Shown: positions 31,247-45,000 of the stretch, piece by piece
Layout of the letters: each line of letters opens with the position of its first letter
Position numbering within the stretch: position 1 is the first letter of the stretch
Source of the DNA: Hofstenia miamia
Lineage: Eukaryota > Xenacoelomorpha > Acoela
NCBI GenBank assembly: GCA_004352715.1
Contig: SCFE01000082.1
Location: 1,088,179-1,152,178, forward strand
Length of the DNA stretch: 64,000 nt
Reading direction: 5' to 3'
Position numbers and translations under genes: made by a program
Notes under the pieces: model-generated
Database searches by the model: none
The model's input: only the letters and a program-made list of their open reading frames with translations
Told to the model about the DNA's origin: nothing

Positions 31247-34233
31247 TCCTCAATTTAGCAAAGAAAATTTCAGTTTGTCTCATGCTAAGATTTAGCCTTG
31301 CAACTAATGATTTCAAATCCTTTTGAGAAGAATAATGAAGATCTTGAAAATTTGTGTTAGAAAATTCTCTATCAGATTGGCTCACTTGTTTAAATTTTTT
31401 TTGTAGATTAGACATGCGTACTTTAATATCAGGATATTTAAGTATTAAAGATAAATGCTGTAAGGTACAGGTTCACAAGATGAGTTAATAGCAGGATATA
31501 CGCGAAAATCCCTTCTTAAAAAATAAAAAATAACAGTCGCTATTGTGGTTTCTCAATTCATGCTAAAGAATAGAAAATTACAAAGATTGGTGATTTTCAA
31601 CTAGCCAGAACTCTAACATAGTATGGCAGCCGGAAAATATTACTTGTTCAAGATTCAAAAACTAAAAACATTTAATATGCTTCAGAATATTTTGTTTGCC
31701 TCAATCCTATATTTATAATGGGTTGATTTTCGATATTATAATATCACCAAATGTAACAGAATGAATTCATACAAGTCTTGCATTTATAAGCAGCTGTTAC
31801 TTGCAGAGAAGACATGAATGTTTTCTTATGCATAGAGCATAGTCGTTATGTAATATATAAGGTGCTTGAAGGTATGTCAATAAAAATTTTTCCCTTCCCA
31901 ATACCCAATGTGACCCGTCACGACAATTGAAACTGAGTTTAATGAGTTATTGTTGGAAAAGAATAGCAGAGAAGGTGGAATTTCAATATTCCAATGCTTA
32001 CACAGTCTTGAACATTAACTGAACAACGTAATGATATGCAGGCTTTCTAAAACTTAGAATACAAATTCCTCAAAAAGAATGGGTTTTCATATAAAATGAC
32101 GTTCAAATTCGTAATTCTCGACACAAAATTGCCTGAAATCCGTGAAAAAATTTAATCAACAATTTTTTTTTAATTATTATAGTTGATTATTGTTTAATTG
32201 TATTTGTAACTTAATATTTTAGGTCGCATAATTTTTGCTAGCATTTAAGTTATACTTTTGATTTTTAAATGAGTTTACTTACAGTATGACAAGTCTTTTC
32301 AAACTGTGTCTGCTAAATTTCTTATGTTTTCAATTTTGCAAAAGGGTTACTTTTATTCAAAAACCTTTATTGGTAATAAACTATACATTGGGTGTTAGCT
32401 TTAGATACAATCTTTTGAAAGATAGAGCACGCCACTTGATAATTTTGGAGGCAGTTTGCGCTTCTTTTGCACAATCGTAGTTATTTACTTCAATTCATTC
32501 AGTTCAATACCCACATTTTCATTTATTTTCTTGTAGAGTTTGAAAAGACTTTCTTCCGTCAAAAATGCATCTCAAAATTTGTAGCTATCCATTCTCTTTT
32601 GAATTAAATGATTCTAGTAAAACTTGACCACTACAAACTAGATTCACTAGTATTTTAACTTTCAAATTCGAAATTTCATGCATTCTGTCTGATAATAATG
32701 TTAAATCTTAGAAAATTTCTATATGCTTTTCAAAGATTCAAACACTTTTTTTGGCATTATTCATGGATTTTTTTTAGTTGTCTTCCATTGAAGAATATTA
32801 AGATGTATTTTTCTAGTTTGAAAACAATTTTAAAAAAGCTGATAATTTCCTGACATTTCATGCCCAGCATGTTTCATTATATTTCACGATTATCCCATTC
32901 CACCGTTAGTCTTTATTATTGTTCTTGTTTGAAACTGTGGTTATATTCAGCTCTTAAAAGTATTTTGGTAATATTTTTAATGCTAATGTGTAAATATTGG
33001 TTTTAAGCTGCGCTACAATCAGCTTCTGCACAGACTGGGGCAAAGTGTATAAATCATCTTGATACAGATTGATTTTGGCGCACTGGTGTAAACAGGGGTT
33101 TACATAATTTTAATCTTACCATATTTTTGTGATAGCAACTTACACACACACATATATATGATGATTGTGATTTGTTAACCATTGTGGAATGACATCCAGT
33201 TATTTCCAATCTCTAATGCAAACCAACGCCTCATCTGTACATGTATAATTATGTATGCATAGTATTAAACAATCTCACTTAAATTTGAATGACTTGTTTA
33301 TCTACTGCCATAAATCAGGAAAGATAACGTTGAAATATTAACAAAGGTTAATAAACATAAATTTTTGACTGATTTCTTTTTCTTTGTTGCTTTTGTTAAC
33401 ATTGATTAGTGATAGAAATTTGGACTTATTTTTTACATTAACACAGATTTAATCACCTAGCAGTTGACCTTGTAGGGTGAAACTAATCTAGTAGTAATAA
33501 ATCCAACGAGCTGCACTTTGTTTTCTAAGCAATGCTGTAGTTTCTCACTTTTTTTGAATCTCACGCTTTTGTATTAGTAACTCCCTTTTTATCCTTTTTG
33601 TGTTGGCGTTGGCAGCCCTGTACTTCTTCTACCCTTTTTTGCTTTATGCCCATTATATATAAACACGTTTGTAAGAGACACATATAGAATGTATTAAAAA
33701 GTAAAACTATATAAATTGTTACAAGATGTAAATGTACTGAAATCTGAAAGATTTTATGCAAATTTATATAACTCTCTGCAAACATGACTCATATTACTTT
33801 AAAACATGGACGCAATCCATGTAAAGGCCCCGCAAGAAATTTTATAAGAGTGGGCAAACATTGTTTTTGCAACTGATATTTTACATATTTTTTTTAAACA
33901 GGCCAGGCTGGGTTTGTGCCAATGGTTTGGAAAAATTCGTTCGAAATACAAACTATAGACAATTTAGCAAAAGTGCACGTAAATCAAACCAAATGCAGTG
34001 AATAATATTTTATAACCTATATATTTTATAAACAATATGTTGAAAATATAATGTACATGCTGAAATTTTACATTAATATCATATGCTGATTTATGAGAAG
34101 GTGTAAATTTAATAATTCGTCGTCGTTTGTGGCGCATTTTTCACGCCAGAAGGATTTAAGCTTTTATAACACGAGTGCCGTTTATTTTGAAACTTCGTGA
34201 AGTTTTATGTTTATATTATATATGAATGTACAT

Positions 34234-34269
<36 letters not shown>
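31247..34269. other. Non-coding AT-rich stretch
   Basis: No gene, RNA or element is supported. The block ends in a (TA)n array at about 34240-34269. Confidence 0.5.
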
Positions 34270-34425
34270 NNNNNNNNNNNNNNNNNNNNNNNNNNNNNNN
34301 NNNNNNNNNNNNNNNNNNNNNNNNNNNNNNNNNNNNNNNNNNNNNNNNNNNNNNNNNNNNNNNNNNNNNNNNNNNNNNNNNNNNNNNNNNNNNNNNNNNN
34401 NNNNNNNNNNNNNNNNNNNNNNNNN
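34270..34425. other. 156-N assembly gap inside a TA array
   Basis: N bases are bordered on both sides by (TA)n (about 34240-34269 and 34427-34470). Frames read across it are artefacts. Confidence 0.95.
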
Positions 34426-34470
<45 letters not shown>

Positions 34471-36586
34471 GAAGGTTAAAAAATATTTCGACAATTTGGA
34501 GGTCATTTTGCACTCCAGAAGTTATTATAGTAACAAAAAAAATTTGATTTGCATCTAATATCAAATTTCTATAGTAGTTCTTGTCAATGTGTTTACACAT
34601 GTATGCATCTATACAAATTAGAATTGAAAAATACATATATATTTACAGTTCTGATACACATGCATTCAATAAACTCCAAAGATTCTCAGTAGAGCGGCAC
34701 TGTGATAGATTTGGCGGGTCAGCGCATTTTTCTACAAACTCAATATTTGATTAATTAAACAAATCTAAAGTGTTATATGTATATTTCCAAAATGATACAT
34801 ATTGTGCTTTTTAAAGAATGGTAGATGTATTTTATGATACATTCTTTTCGGTGTATTTCGGCGGTTATAATTTATGTCAAGAAGGTATGCCTCCTAATGC
34901 CTTAACGACTAACAACCAACCAAATTGTTTAGCTTGTGAATTTTCACCAGCTGCAGAAGTTTTAGAATTTTGCGTATTTTAATAATAATAATAATTGGCC
35001 TGCATATAATCTTATTTTAACTTAAGATACGTCTTCATCAACCAAATCACATTTTTTTCGAAATGTTATTTTTTTGCAATTTCATTTCACTGCCAAAATT
35101 TGATGAAATTGTATAGAAGTGTTTTTTGACGTTTGTACATTTCACTGTAGCTTTCATAAAATTTACCTCCATATAGATTTATTAACATTGTGTCTGTTTA
35201 CCAACTGTCTGAAGGAGACACCACATTTGTCAGTGGAATGATTGCACCACGTGTTGCCTTAAATTTTTCTTTATAGCTTCACATCCTTTTTTGGAGCATT
35301 TTTCAGAATACTGTAGATTACTCTTCGTGGTATCCTTCTTTCAAGTAATACCGTACAGTGAATTACTTTCAGACGTGATCTCAATTATTGCTGCCGTCCC
35401 AATATGTAAGAAGTTTTCATGGGTGCACCTCTGTGCACCCTGATGCTTAAAGCCACCATGGGGACAAAAAGAAATATACAATGATACCAGATCATTGTGG
35501 TAGAATATAAATATAAGAATTTGTACATCTCTCACCTCAAATTTTGGGATGACACTCTTGCTGCACGTTGTTTTTTATAACTTGTTCGTTATCTAAGAAT
35601 AGCAATACTATGGAAATTCAAAATATTTGTTCGAATTTTTTTTACGATAGATGGCATTGTAGTAGAGTTAATTAAATCTTTGCTAGTGTTAGTTCAATAT
35701 TTTAAAATGCAATTGTAAAAAGCTTGTTATTCTCATTATTGTGCGCTTAAATTTTTATGAAGGTTGCTTTATATAGGGAAAATTAGTAAAAGGCGTATAT
35801 TTCCCGCGTTTTGTACAATTTTGATGTTTTGTCTTTGTATTATGCTCCTCTTGAGTAAATTATCGAAATTCTTTGACATTTGTTAGACACTTGAGATGTT
35901 TGAAATCATAAAAGTTGCATATTTCTGTGCATTAATAGTTCAGACGTTAATATATAGCAATTCACGCTTGATATATTCCCACCCATTTCTCTTTTACTTT
36001 CTGAAAATGGCACTGTATTTTAACTGTAGTAGTGTTGTGCGATTTTTTCGATTGTTTAACGAAACTATTTCTGCTGTGAGCCGTTTGCCAACATATTGGT
36101 TATATATATAGAATTCTTACTATGTTAGGCAATTTCAGTTTATCTACAATACCAAATATTTATGCTTGCCATTGTTAGGCCTTTAGGCTCACAATGAATT
36201 TGTATTTTATAATTCATTTTTACCCTAATTTTTAAATTAAAGATTTATAACAAGTTAAAATAGAATATTCCTTGGTGATTTTGATCATTGTGTAGAAATC
36301 TGTAGTATAACAAATGCAGTTTTTGATGTAAGTAAATATTTTGTTAAACGTATGTCATGCAATTCAATATTTTCCAATATCAGTTAAGTTTATGTTGACG
36401 TGAGTATTTTTAGAAGACATTTTAATACGTTAGTTTGTTGTAATGTTCATCTGTCTGAATGCAATTAATTTCTTCATTTATGCTCAGTCGCTACATTTAA
36501 CGCATTGAACATTTTAGCCTTTTCGTTGCTTCTTAATCGTTTAGTCATTTAATTTAAATGAATTTCTAAATTAAAAAATTCCAGTA
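34471..36586. other. Non-coding AT-rich stretch
   Basis: No gene or element is recognised. A short (AAT)n run occurs at about 34981-34996. Confidence 0.5.
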
Positions 36587-37795
36587 CACAATCGAGTGGC
36601 GAAGTCTCTATCAATTGTCAAAAAATGAAGTGAACTCAGTTGTTAATGCATTCCCGCTCGAATAGAAAATGACATGGATTGTGTGGCGAATATTTCCATT
36701 CTAATTACTCTCTCTTTTGCTTCCCATTCTATGTTAATGTGTTGTCTTCAAAAAATAGACAAACACCCAAACTTTTAAATCCCCTGTTTTGAAAACGATA
36801 TCCAACTCCCAAAAACGTTTTTAATATTTTTATGAAAGAGCGCTGTATGTTATCACAAAAGCCGTCTACAGCTTTCTTTGATTGGAATTATTCATTTAAT
36901 AGAGCGCTTTTTGCTTTTTAAGCCGTAAAAGTGATTGTTTATGAAGATATTAATATTTCTAAATTCGAAATCCGAACTGAAATATAATTGAAATATAAAT
37001 GAAGAAACCGAGATCACACACTTCAGAATGCTACTCTTAATTTTGCTAATTCTGGTCAATTAGAACTTTTCATAAATTCCCATATTACAAAATGGTCACA
37101 GCGGTATATATATATATATATACTTTTAGTACATTTGTAAATACATTTAATCTATGTGCTGGACCTATGCTTATATTAGACATATGTACCNCACAATCGA
37201 GTGGCGAAGTCTCTATCAATTGTCAAAAAATGAAGTGAACTCAGTTGTTAATGCATTCCCGCTCGAATAGAAAATGACATGGATTGTGTGGCGAATATTT
37301 CCATTCTAATTACTCTCTCTTTTGCTTCCCATTCTATGTTAATGTGTTGTCTTCAAAAAATAGACAAACACCCAAACTTTTAAATCCCCTGTTTTGAAAA
37401 CGATATCCAACTCCCAAAAACGTTTTTAATATTTTTATGAAAGAGCGCTGTATGTTATCACAAAAGCCGTCTACAGCTTTCTTTGATTGGAATTATTCAT
37501 TTAATAGAGCGCTTTTTGCTTTTTAAGCCGTAAAAGTGATTGTTTATGAAGATATTAATATTTCTAAATTCGAAATCCGAACTGAAATATAATTGAAATA
37601 TAAATGAAGAAACCGAGATCACACACTTCAGAATGCTACTCTTAATTTTGCTAATTCTGGTCAATTAGAACTTTTCATAAATTCCCATATTACAAAATGG
37701 TCACAGCGATATATATATATATATATATATATAGTACATTTGTAAATACATTTAATCTATGTGCTGGACCTATGCTTATATTAGACATATGTACC
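36587..37795. repeat. 604-bp direct duplication around a single N (assembly)
   Basis: Bases 36587-37190 reappear at 37192-37795 with one N at 37191 between them. The copies match except near a (TA)n tract (37105-37122 against about 37711-37733), where TA length and the next few bases differ. This is what two alleles, or contig ends differing at a microsatellite, would look like. Confidence 0.92.
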
Positions 37796-39306
37796 CATTA
37801 GCAATAGTTCTTAGACTGTATTTAACGTGTTGGCTGCCAACCATCAAAAACCCGTGTATGGCAGGCTGAACAATGTTATCGTGTTTGCACGCGTATCCAA
37901 TATATGTATATGTTTAAAACTTGATTTATTTACCGCGAATATACACTGTATATGTATATATTTTTTTCAATTGATTTAAAAATTAAACATATCGACTATA
38001 TTATATTTGTTGTCAATTAACAATTTTTGCAGTAACAAAAGCTTACAATATACTACATTTTATAAGATACTAATATTGCATACACTAAGTATGCATTAAT
38101 CTCATTCCTTCTTAAGTTACATTGTTCATTCAAGACGTTTTGTTTAACTGTTAGAGCCTCACAGATCTTAGTGTGGATTGTTTTCATTGTTATTTCAAAG
38201 TTTTTCTTCTTTAAATCATGATGTTAATTTAAATATTTTTAACATGTATTTCGTTGACGGTTTTCATAGTTAAAATATATAGCATTATTTTGCATTAGAG
38301 ATTCATTGAAATTTGAAAACCTAGTAGTTAACATAGTTTTTTCGTGCTACTTTGTTAAGTCCTTCCTCTTAACCTCTGTGCACTCAGTATTGCAGACTGG
38401 GTATTAGACTAAAACAGAGTAGAGATTGGAGTGAATCCGTTGGAATAGCCATTGGAATAGTAACCCGGGTTGGCTCAGTTTGCCCGCTGAATATCTTTTT
38501 TTACGAACCAGAGATGGAAATTGGGCAGATTTTTGTGAATTGGTGGCCCGCCCCACAGATTTTGCGCTCTGCCTCATTTCCATGTGTTGTTGTTTGCCCA
38601 ATTTTGTTCCACGCTTTATGTAATACCACCCCAAATTGCGCCACACACAAAATTCTGCTCCAAATACTAGGGCCATATCTTATTGCCTTATACATATATT
38701 TGTTCTTTGACAAGTTTCATAATTCTACTCCAAACCCCCATTGGCAAATATTTTGAATGCTTAATGCCTAGAAGATACAGAATCGTTTTTTCAAATGCTA
38801 TCTCTGCTATTAATATCAATAGGAATCAAATAACAAATCTGATGCCAAAACATGTTAAAAGCATTACTAGTAACAAAATGAAATTTAATTTTAACTCTAA
38901 AGCTTTTTATAACGCAAATATTTTATGCAATATTTTTAGGCAAAGGTAATTTTACTTCTTTCAGTGTAATTGCAAAGCCTATTGCCAACAAATCAGATCA
39001 AAAAAGATTTGATCTTCTATCAAAGAAGACCATTTATGAAAACAAGTTTTGTTTCACCGTCTTTTCCCAACTCAGCAGAGTGCCGCATAGACTTTCTTTT
39101 TCACTAAAATAATTCCAAGGATGGCAAACTTATCGAAATTTTCATTGCAAAAATGTTTCTTATGTCACAATGTAACTTTGTTCCAAATTTTGCAAAGAAG
39201 ATGAAAATAGGCGTTGAAAAATTAAGGAATTTGTTCATTTTATTGGATTGTTGTCTTAGAATATTTCCTTACATCACTCATCTAAATGTGCCTAGACCAT
39301 GGGCGC
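37796..39306. other. Non-coding, hAT-end-like word at 38.5 kb
   Basis: No gene is visible. CAGAGATGGAAATTGGGCAG at about 38510 shares its first 11 bases with the left end of the element at 61791, hinting at a related hAT-type end, but the matching right end was not found. The following GC-richer 180 bp give an open frame on the minus strand with no family resemblance. Confidence 0.4.
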
Positions 39307-39677
39307 TAGGTTTGACGTTTTCTTACCTTAATCGGATTTTGAGGAAATTTATATTTCCGTTTTGCGACTAATTATTTTCTCTTCGCAATCCGTTATCACT
39401 GTTAAACACTGAATTACATGGAATTTTATTGCCTTTGCAACCATACTTTCCTGGCCTCAATATGAGCACCCGGGGTTGAGCNNNNNNNNNNNNNNNNNNN
39501 NNTAGGTTTGACGTTTTCTTACCTTAATCGGATTTTGAGGAAATTTATATTTCCGTTTTGCGACTAATTATTTTCTCTTCGCAATCCGTTATCACTGTTA
39601 AACACTGAATTACATGGAATTTTATTGCCTTTGCAACCATACTTTCCTGGCCTCAATATGAGCACCCGGGGTTGAGC
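39307..39677. repeat. 175-bp direct duplication around a 21-N gap (assembly)
   Basis: Bases 39307-39481 recur at 39503-39677, separated by N at 39482-39502. The copies appear identical, again fitting unmerged contig ends. Confidence 0.92.
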
Positions 39678-41947
39678 TGGGACCAGGAGTGGATTACTTG
39701 GGTACAGCCTACTACAGCCTACTAACTAGTGTACCACCCGGGGGATCTTAGAAGGTCTTTGTGAATGATTGCGCCAGTCTTGGTCAATATGGGTGGATGA
39801 CCAAAAAGCGTTTCCAATTTTAGTACGCATGTCAAATGGACCTATTACTGACATAAGTTTTCGGTGGCGTTTACGTTGACATTTCAAAGTTGTACTTTTT
39901 ATACAGCTGTTTTTGTTGTTTCTTAAATTAATTTAAATTTCGCAAGTTAAAGTCGCGTTAAGATAAAGACATTTACTAACATTCTTCGTCACTTGATTTT
40001 GTGAAATTGGGTTAAGTTTGAGTTCATGGCTAAGTTTGAGATAGAGGTCTAATGAAATGACTGCATTCACATATTTGCAGTAATCTCCAAAACTTACAAA
40101 ATGCTCATTGATAAATATTTTATAAATCACTATTTGTAATAAAGTTGTCCTATTTTTACTTTTCCGTGATAAATCGTGTTTTTACTCTTAGTTCTTTTAT
40201 AAATTTCTCCGTTTGCTGACAAAAAGATCGCCAACACTATAAAGCAATTAATAAATACAAGATTATTTTAATAATTTAAGTTGGGCAGCCTAGCTTACGA
40301 CAGATGTTCAAGACTTATACTAATTTATACTTTATGCAGATTGCATATTTTTTCATATTTATGTAAATTGTCGACACGTAATCAACGGCCAAAGATGTTT
40401 AAAAGAAGACAAACTTATTTTGATAGTTCCTTACTAAGATTGTGCTGGTTTTAGCTCTTTGAAATTTCCACCCAGGTATGAGCTAATGGGTTTTATTATG
40501 TTCTCTCATGAAATTTGTCTTAAAGGAATTACAACACATTGCCATTCTGAGATTTGGAATGAATATTTCATGTACTCTGCTGTTTTCTTTCGTTTTCACA
40601 TAAAATATTGATATAGATATTTAAGTTTAAATTCAACTATCACCTGTAGGTGCCAACAGCATGTATGCTTGTACTTCAAACATTTACACAATGTAATAGT
40701 AACCTCATCATTTTTAAAATGTGTATTTAAGTCTCAAATTTTGAGAAATGCTTTTCAGCTAATACGGTACCCGAAAGTTTCGATAGTTTGTTTCTAACTA
40801 CAATTATGCATACATTTTGCACCATGATTTTCTGATTTCATGAGCTTGGAATCAGAGTGCCTTCTTGCAGTTCCTGAAGTTTTTTCAAAACATTGATTTT
40901 CTATTTAAATGCACAGTACAAATGTATGAAAATAATTGTAAAATATATTCACCCCAATTATTCAACTGTTTGGACCAAATTGCTAGGGTGGAGATATCTG
41001 ATAATCAGGACAGCATGTTCGGCATAGGCTCAAGTTTTGGCAAACATTGAAAATTGGCAACACCGAGGTTTTCCTTATAATACCTTTAAATATAGTCAAC
41101 GAAACTTTGCCAATATCGTTCTATCAAGATTAAATGTGTTTCTATCATTAAGGATTGCTTTTCGAACATCATCTAGAACTCACGAAAAAAGTAATTCTTC
41201 AGCTGGATTGATAACCGAAGCATTTATAATCGAACAAAAAGGCAAATCATGAAAATGCAATTTGATATTCGCTTTTGGAGATAAATCCTAATTGAATGAT
41301 ACTTGGTATTTTTGAGATATTGAACTCGTTGTCTCGCAGAGTTGGTGTTCTCTTTACTTCGCATTTTATAATTAATTTTCTTTGAGCAAATAATATTGCA
41401 TAAAATTTTGAAGGTTGGATAAATTTTTAATTTCCTCAAAACTGTCTAAAATAAATTATTCAATATTTCCAATGCAGTTAATATTAATTTGTTAATGTTG
41501 AATTTTGCACAGTTCAGTTTTTCACGTCATTTTTGTCATCTGCTGCACTGATAAATCTTAATTATATTTAATCCTTGTCAAGTTGTACACACCTGACCTC
41601 CACCCGCACTTGAATTTGCGAACAAATTCCATACGAAATTTCAAACAACTTTGATGCTTCTGTCCCCTTCATCATTTGGTAGTACTTGTTTCAATCACGT
41701 CTCTAAATAAATATCAACTCTCAAATCATAATGATCTATATTTCTCTTACAAACAAAATTCAAATAGACCAGCTGTGATTACGTCTAACCCAGTTCAACA
41801 CAAGGCCAAACATGACGTAGCAAAATTATAAAAAATTTGTAATGTAGTTTATACAATTAAATTTTGCACATAGTGAACAATGTATATATATATATATATA
41901 TATTACATTTGTTATTCATATAAAATTTTGTTTCTTTCATATCCCAG
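39678..41947. other. Non-coding stretch with a TA array
   Basis: A GC-rich patch at 39665-39755 contains a direct repeat of ACAGCCTACT. A (TA)n run lies at 41883-41902. No gene is supported. Confidence 0.45.
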
Positions 41948-42014
41948 GAGCAAACATGCTTTTGGTGCCTCCACTAACAATGGTGTTCTAATAATTTCAT
42001 GCATGCCAACCAAG
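41948..42014 (+). CDS. Candidate internal exon with strong splice sites
   Basis: A pyrimidine-rich tract ending TTTCATATCCCAG (41935-41947) precedes 67 bp that end AAG followed by GTAAGT (42015-42020), a consensus donor. One frame is open through the exon after a first single base: SKHAFGASTNNGVLIISCMPTK; the other two contain stops or run short. These are the best paired splice signals I found in the window. I do not recognise the peptide and could not identify neighbouring exons, so strand and exon status rest on the splice signals alone. Confidence 0.45.
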
Positions 42015-42020
42015 GTAAGT

Positions 42021-45000
42021 TATTACTGTGAAGAAGCAAATAGTTAGTGAACATACAAGTCTTTATGGTGCTCAAATATCAACAATAGGCCTGTACATTT
42101 AACTCACTCAATAATATCCTGCGGGTAGAACTAAGCTCGAATTTTTTTATCAAACCAAGTGAGTATTTTCTTATCGTTTACAAAGTTTTGGAAAAATCGT
42201 CTGCTTCGAAATCAGTTTGACAACTGGTGATAATTAGCAGTAAGCTATCAGTGTCAAAGTTAGCTGTTGTATCCTTGGGCAGTAAGTGAAGAATGGTTTT
42301 TTGGCTGCTTTGTTTATTTGAAAACTTCTATTCTTTTCGATTGTCATTAATCATTGAGACTTCACAAAGAGGTCAATTTCTAAATGTCAGGCGCCCGTCA
42401 GTCTACCATTTAAATTTAGTGTAGATTTGCATAAAATTCCAATAATTCCAGACTTTTGCACCAGAATTCTATGTTTTAATTTATACCTCGTGTTAGAAAA
42501 GTCAAAAGTTTACTGCATCCAGAGACTATAAGAGTACGAGTATACATGGACATGTTTAGACATATTGATACCACTAAAATCTTTTATTTCAGTTTTTGAT
42601 AATTTTTTTGCTATTTCAATATATTCTAGGCAAAACACACACTTAGTTTTCATTAATAAGTTTGAATTGGAAAATTTCATTCATTTCAGATTTGTCAGTT
42701 TTGCAATACAAGTCCATACTGTTTTATTACAGCTTCGGAATCTTTTATTTCAAACTCCTAGGTCAACGAGCTGAGCCGAGCTTAGCCGAGTCGAGTTTGA
42801 ACTGTGCATTGGATATACAACGAGGCCAAAACGAACTTTGTTTAAACATAGCTTATTTATTGTTCTGGTTGTTTATTTTTTGTGTTTCTTATAGTTTTAT
42901 TATTAAATCTGCATTAAATGACTGGAAGAACTATGCAAAAAATCTACTAGCTCAAAATTTTAAGGAAATTATCGAGCTAGAATGAGTCTCATTTAAAGGT
43001 TTTTGATTGGTGAGCCGACTCGAGCCCCAGAGTAGCAGTTATCTATTTTCTAATTTGTATGTAATTTGTATGCCCTGTTTTTGAACCCCGCCCTTGTAAT
43101 GTTCTGCTACATCAACAACATTTTGGTATTAGCTGTCTTGTATCTGTGATGTTCTTTTGCAGGTTTGTTTTTTAAAATACTTGACCACACCCAGGATGGA
43201 ATTCTATTACAATAATAATGATAATGACCTTGTTGGGGTTCACTATGAACCTTGATTCGAGTGCGGTCGATGAGCTTGAAATTTTTTCGAGACAGGTGAA
43301 TTTTAAAATGGAGTACTCCCTTGTAATTGGCCTTAATGGAAGACACAATTAATCAAAGTCTCTTTAGATTGCTGTTTATTTCTATCTCTTGCTCTCCCTT
43401 TCAGCCAATTATTTTGAAATTTCTTTTTAATTTGACGCAGTTAAGAAGTCGAAGGGCTGTGGCTCTATTCGCTTATTTTAATCCCGCGTCTTTTATAGCC
43501 AATTAAAGTTTATAATTGTGTAGACAATTGGTTTTTTCAACAATTTCTTCTTCACTTCTCAATTTGTAATTAGCTTTCAATGCACGGAATGCTTCTTGAT
43601 TTAGTGTTTCGTAGAAATTCGAGTATTTTCAAAGGGAGGTTTGGTTTAGGTTTGTGCGCGACCAGGATTTTTATGGGCCACGTCCAATTTAGTCCCATTG
43701 ATTTCAGTCGCATCCTGTCCAGTCCTATAAAATTATCTGGTCCCATAGTCGCATTTTACCAAAATTAACAAATTTATTAGTAATTTTCTGAAATTCGTGG
43801 TCCCAGATCCTTCATTTTTTATCCCAGTTCTATTGAATGAATCCTGTGTGACTAGATAGTCTCCGTAGAATTCTAGTTTGATCTCAAACAATATACTTTT
43901 TATGTTCCAGTGCTTAATTTTGTACTTTTTTGACAAATATTAATGTTACATTTGTAATTTTTTTATTTTGAGAAAACATTTTCGATTTTAGCAACTAAGA
44001 GAATACCAATTTCTCTGTTTCCTAAACTAGAGATGAATTCTACCAATTAAGCGCTCTTTTGTGGCTTGACAAATGCGTTGAAAAAGGCAGTATCTAACTG
44101 CATTTATAAATTCACTACTCGAGATACAAAACATGTACTCTAATGTTAAATTGGCTCATTTAATGTAGACAAAATAGGTTTTTCCATACCTTTGCCCATA
44201 TTTCATAACCAACTAAGTCACAAATATTAAGTTTGCGGAAGGGAGATGTATGTACCGAGGTTACGGGTTTTGCATGAATGATAAGATGTATGGTCTGTTG
44301 TTATTAATTTTAAGTTTAAATTTATTTGGTTCAAGTTTTTAGCAAGAAATTGATATGGACTATGCGGTAGTTCATAATATTGACCAATTATAAAGGACAA
44401 TCAAATGAATTTATTCACCTCTTTCAACGTCAAATATATGTTTTCCAATTGCTGAATGGGATTTTTATATTGGGATGAGCAAAACGAATGCAAAGTTTGA
44501 TTTTCCTCAAAATTTGGGAGCGGTTGAGGGTGACTTGCACCTATCAAAATTACACGTAATGTTAAACATTTGCAGTGAAAATTGTTTCTGTGTCTGAAGA
44601 CCGTGCTTAGAGAATCAAGTGGTCTAAGACAACCTCAACTATTTCTTCGTTTTCTGTAGATTGACATCAATCCCCTTTCAGCTGTGTCTCTAGCATTGAT
44701 TCACAGACCGAGGCCATGAAAATCAGCCTCCATCCCTGCTGTGCCGTGACTATTGCCCTCAATTATTCAATACCTTTATAAATGGACTTAATTGACTTAG
44801 TGTTAACCTTAGTTGTTGTAAAAAATGAGGCGTTGAAATGAAATTTTATAATAGAACATGAGGATGAAATTGAAAGTGATTAATTTCGCGTCGTTCTGAC
44901 TCCCCGTGTTATTAATCAGTCGGTTGGACTGAAATTTAAATATTGCTAGATTCGAGATTGATTCGGTGTGATCCCCGCAGAGATAAATTTCCTCCTATTG

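Noticed and set aside
42662-42985. 107-codon open frame
   Set aside because: It is hydrophobic, AT-driven, overlaps repetitive GAGCCGAG words and matches no known family; no splice or start context supports it.
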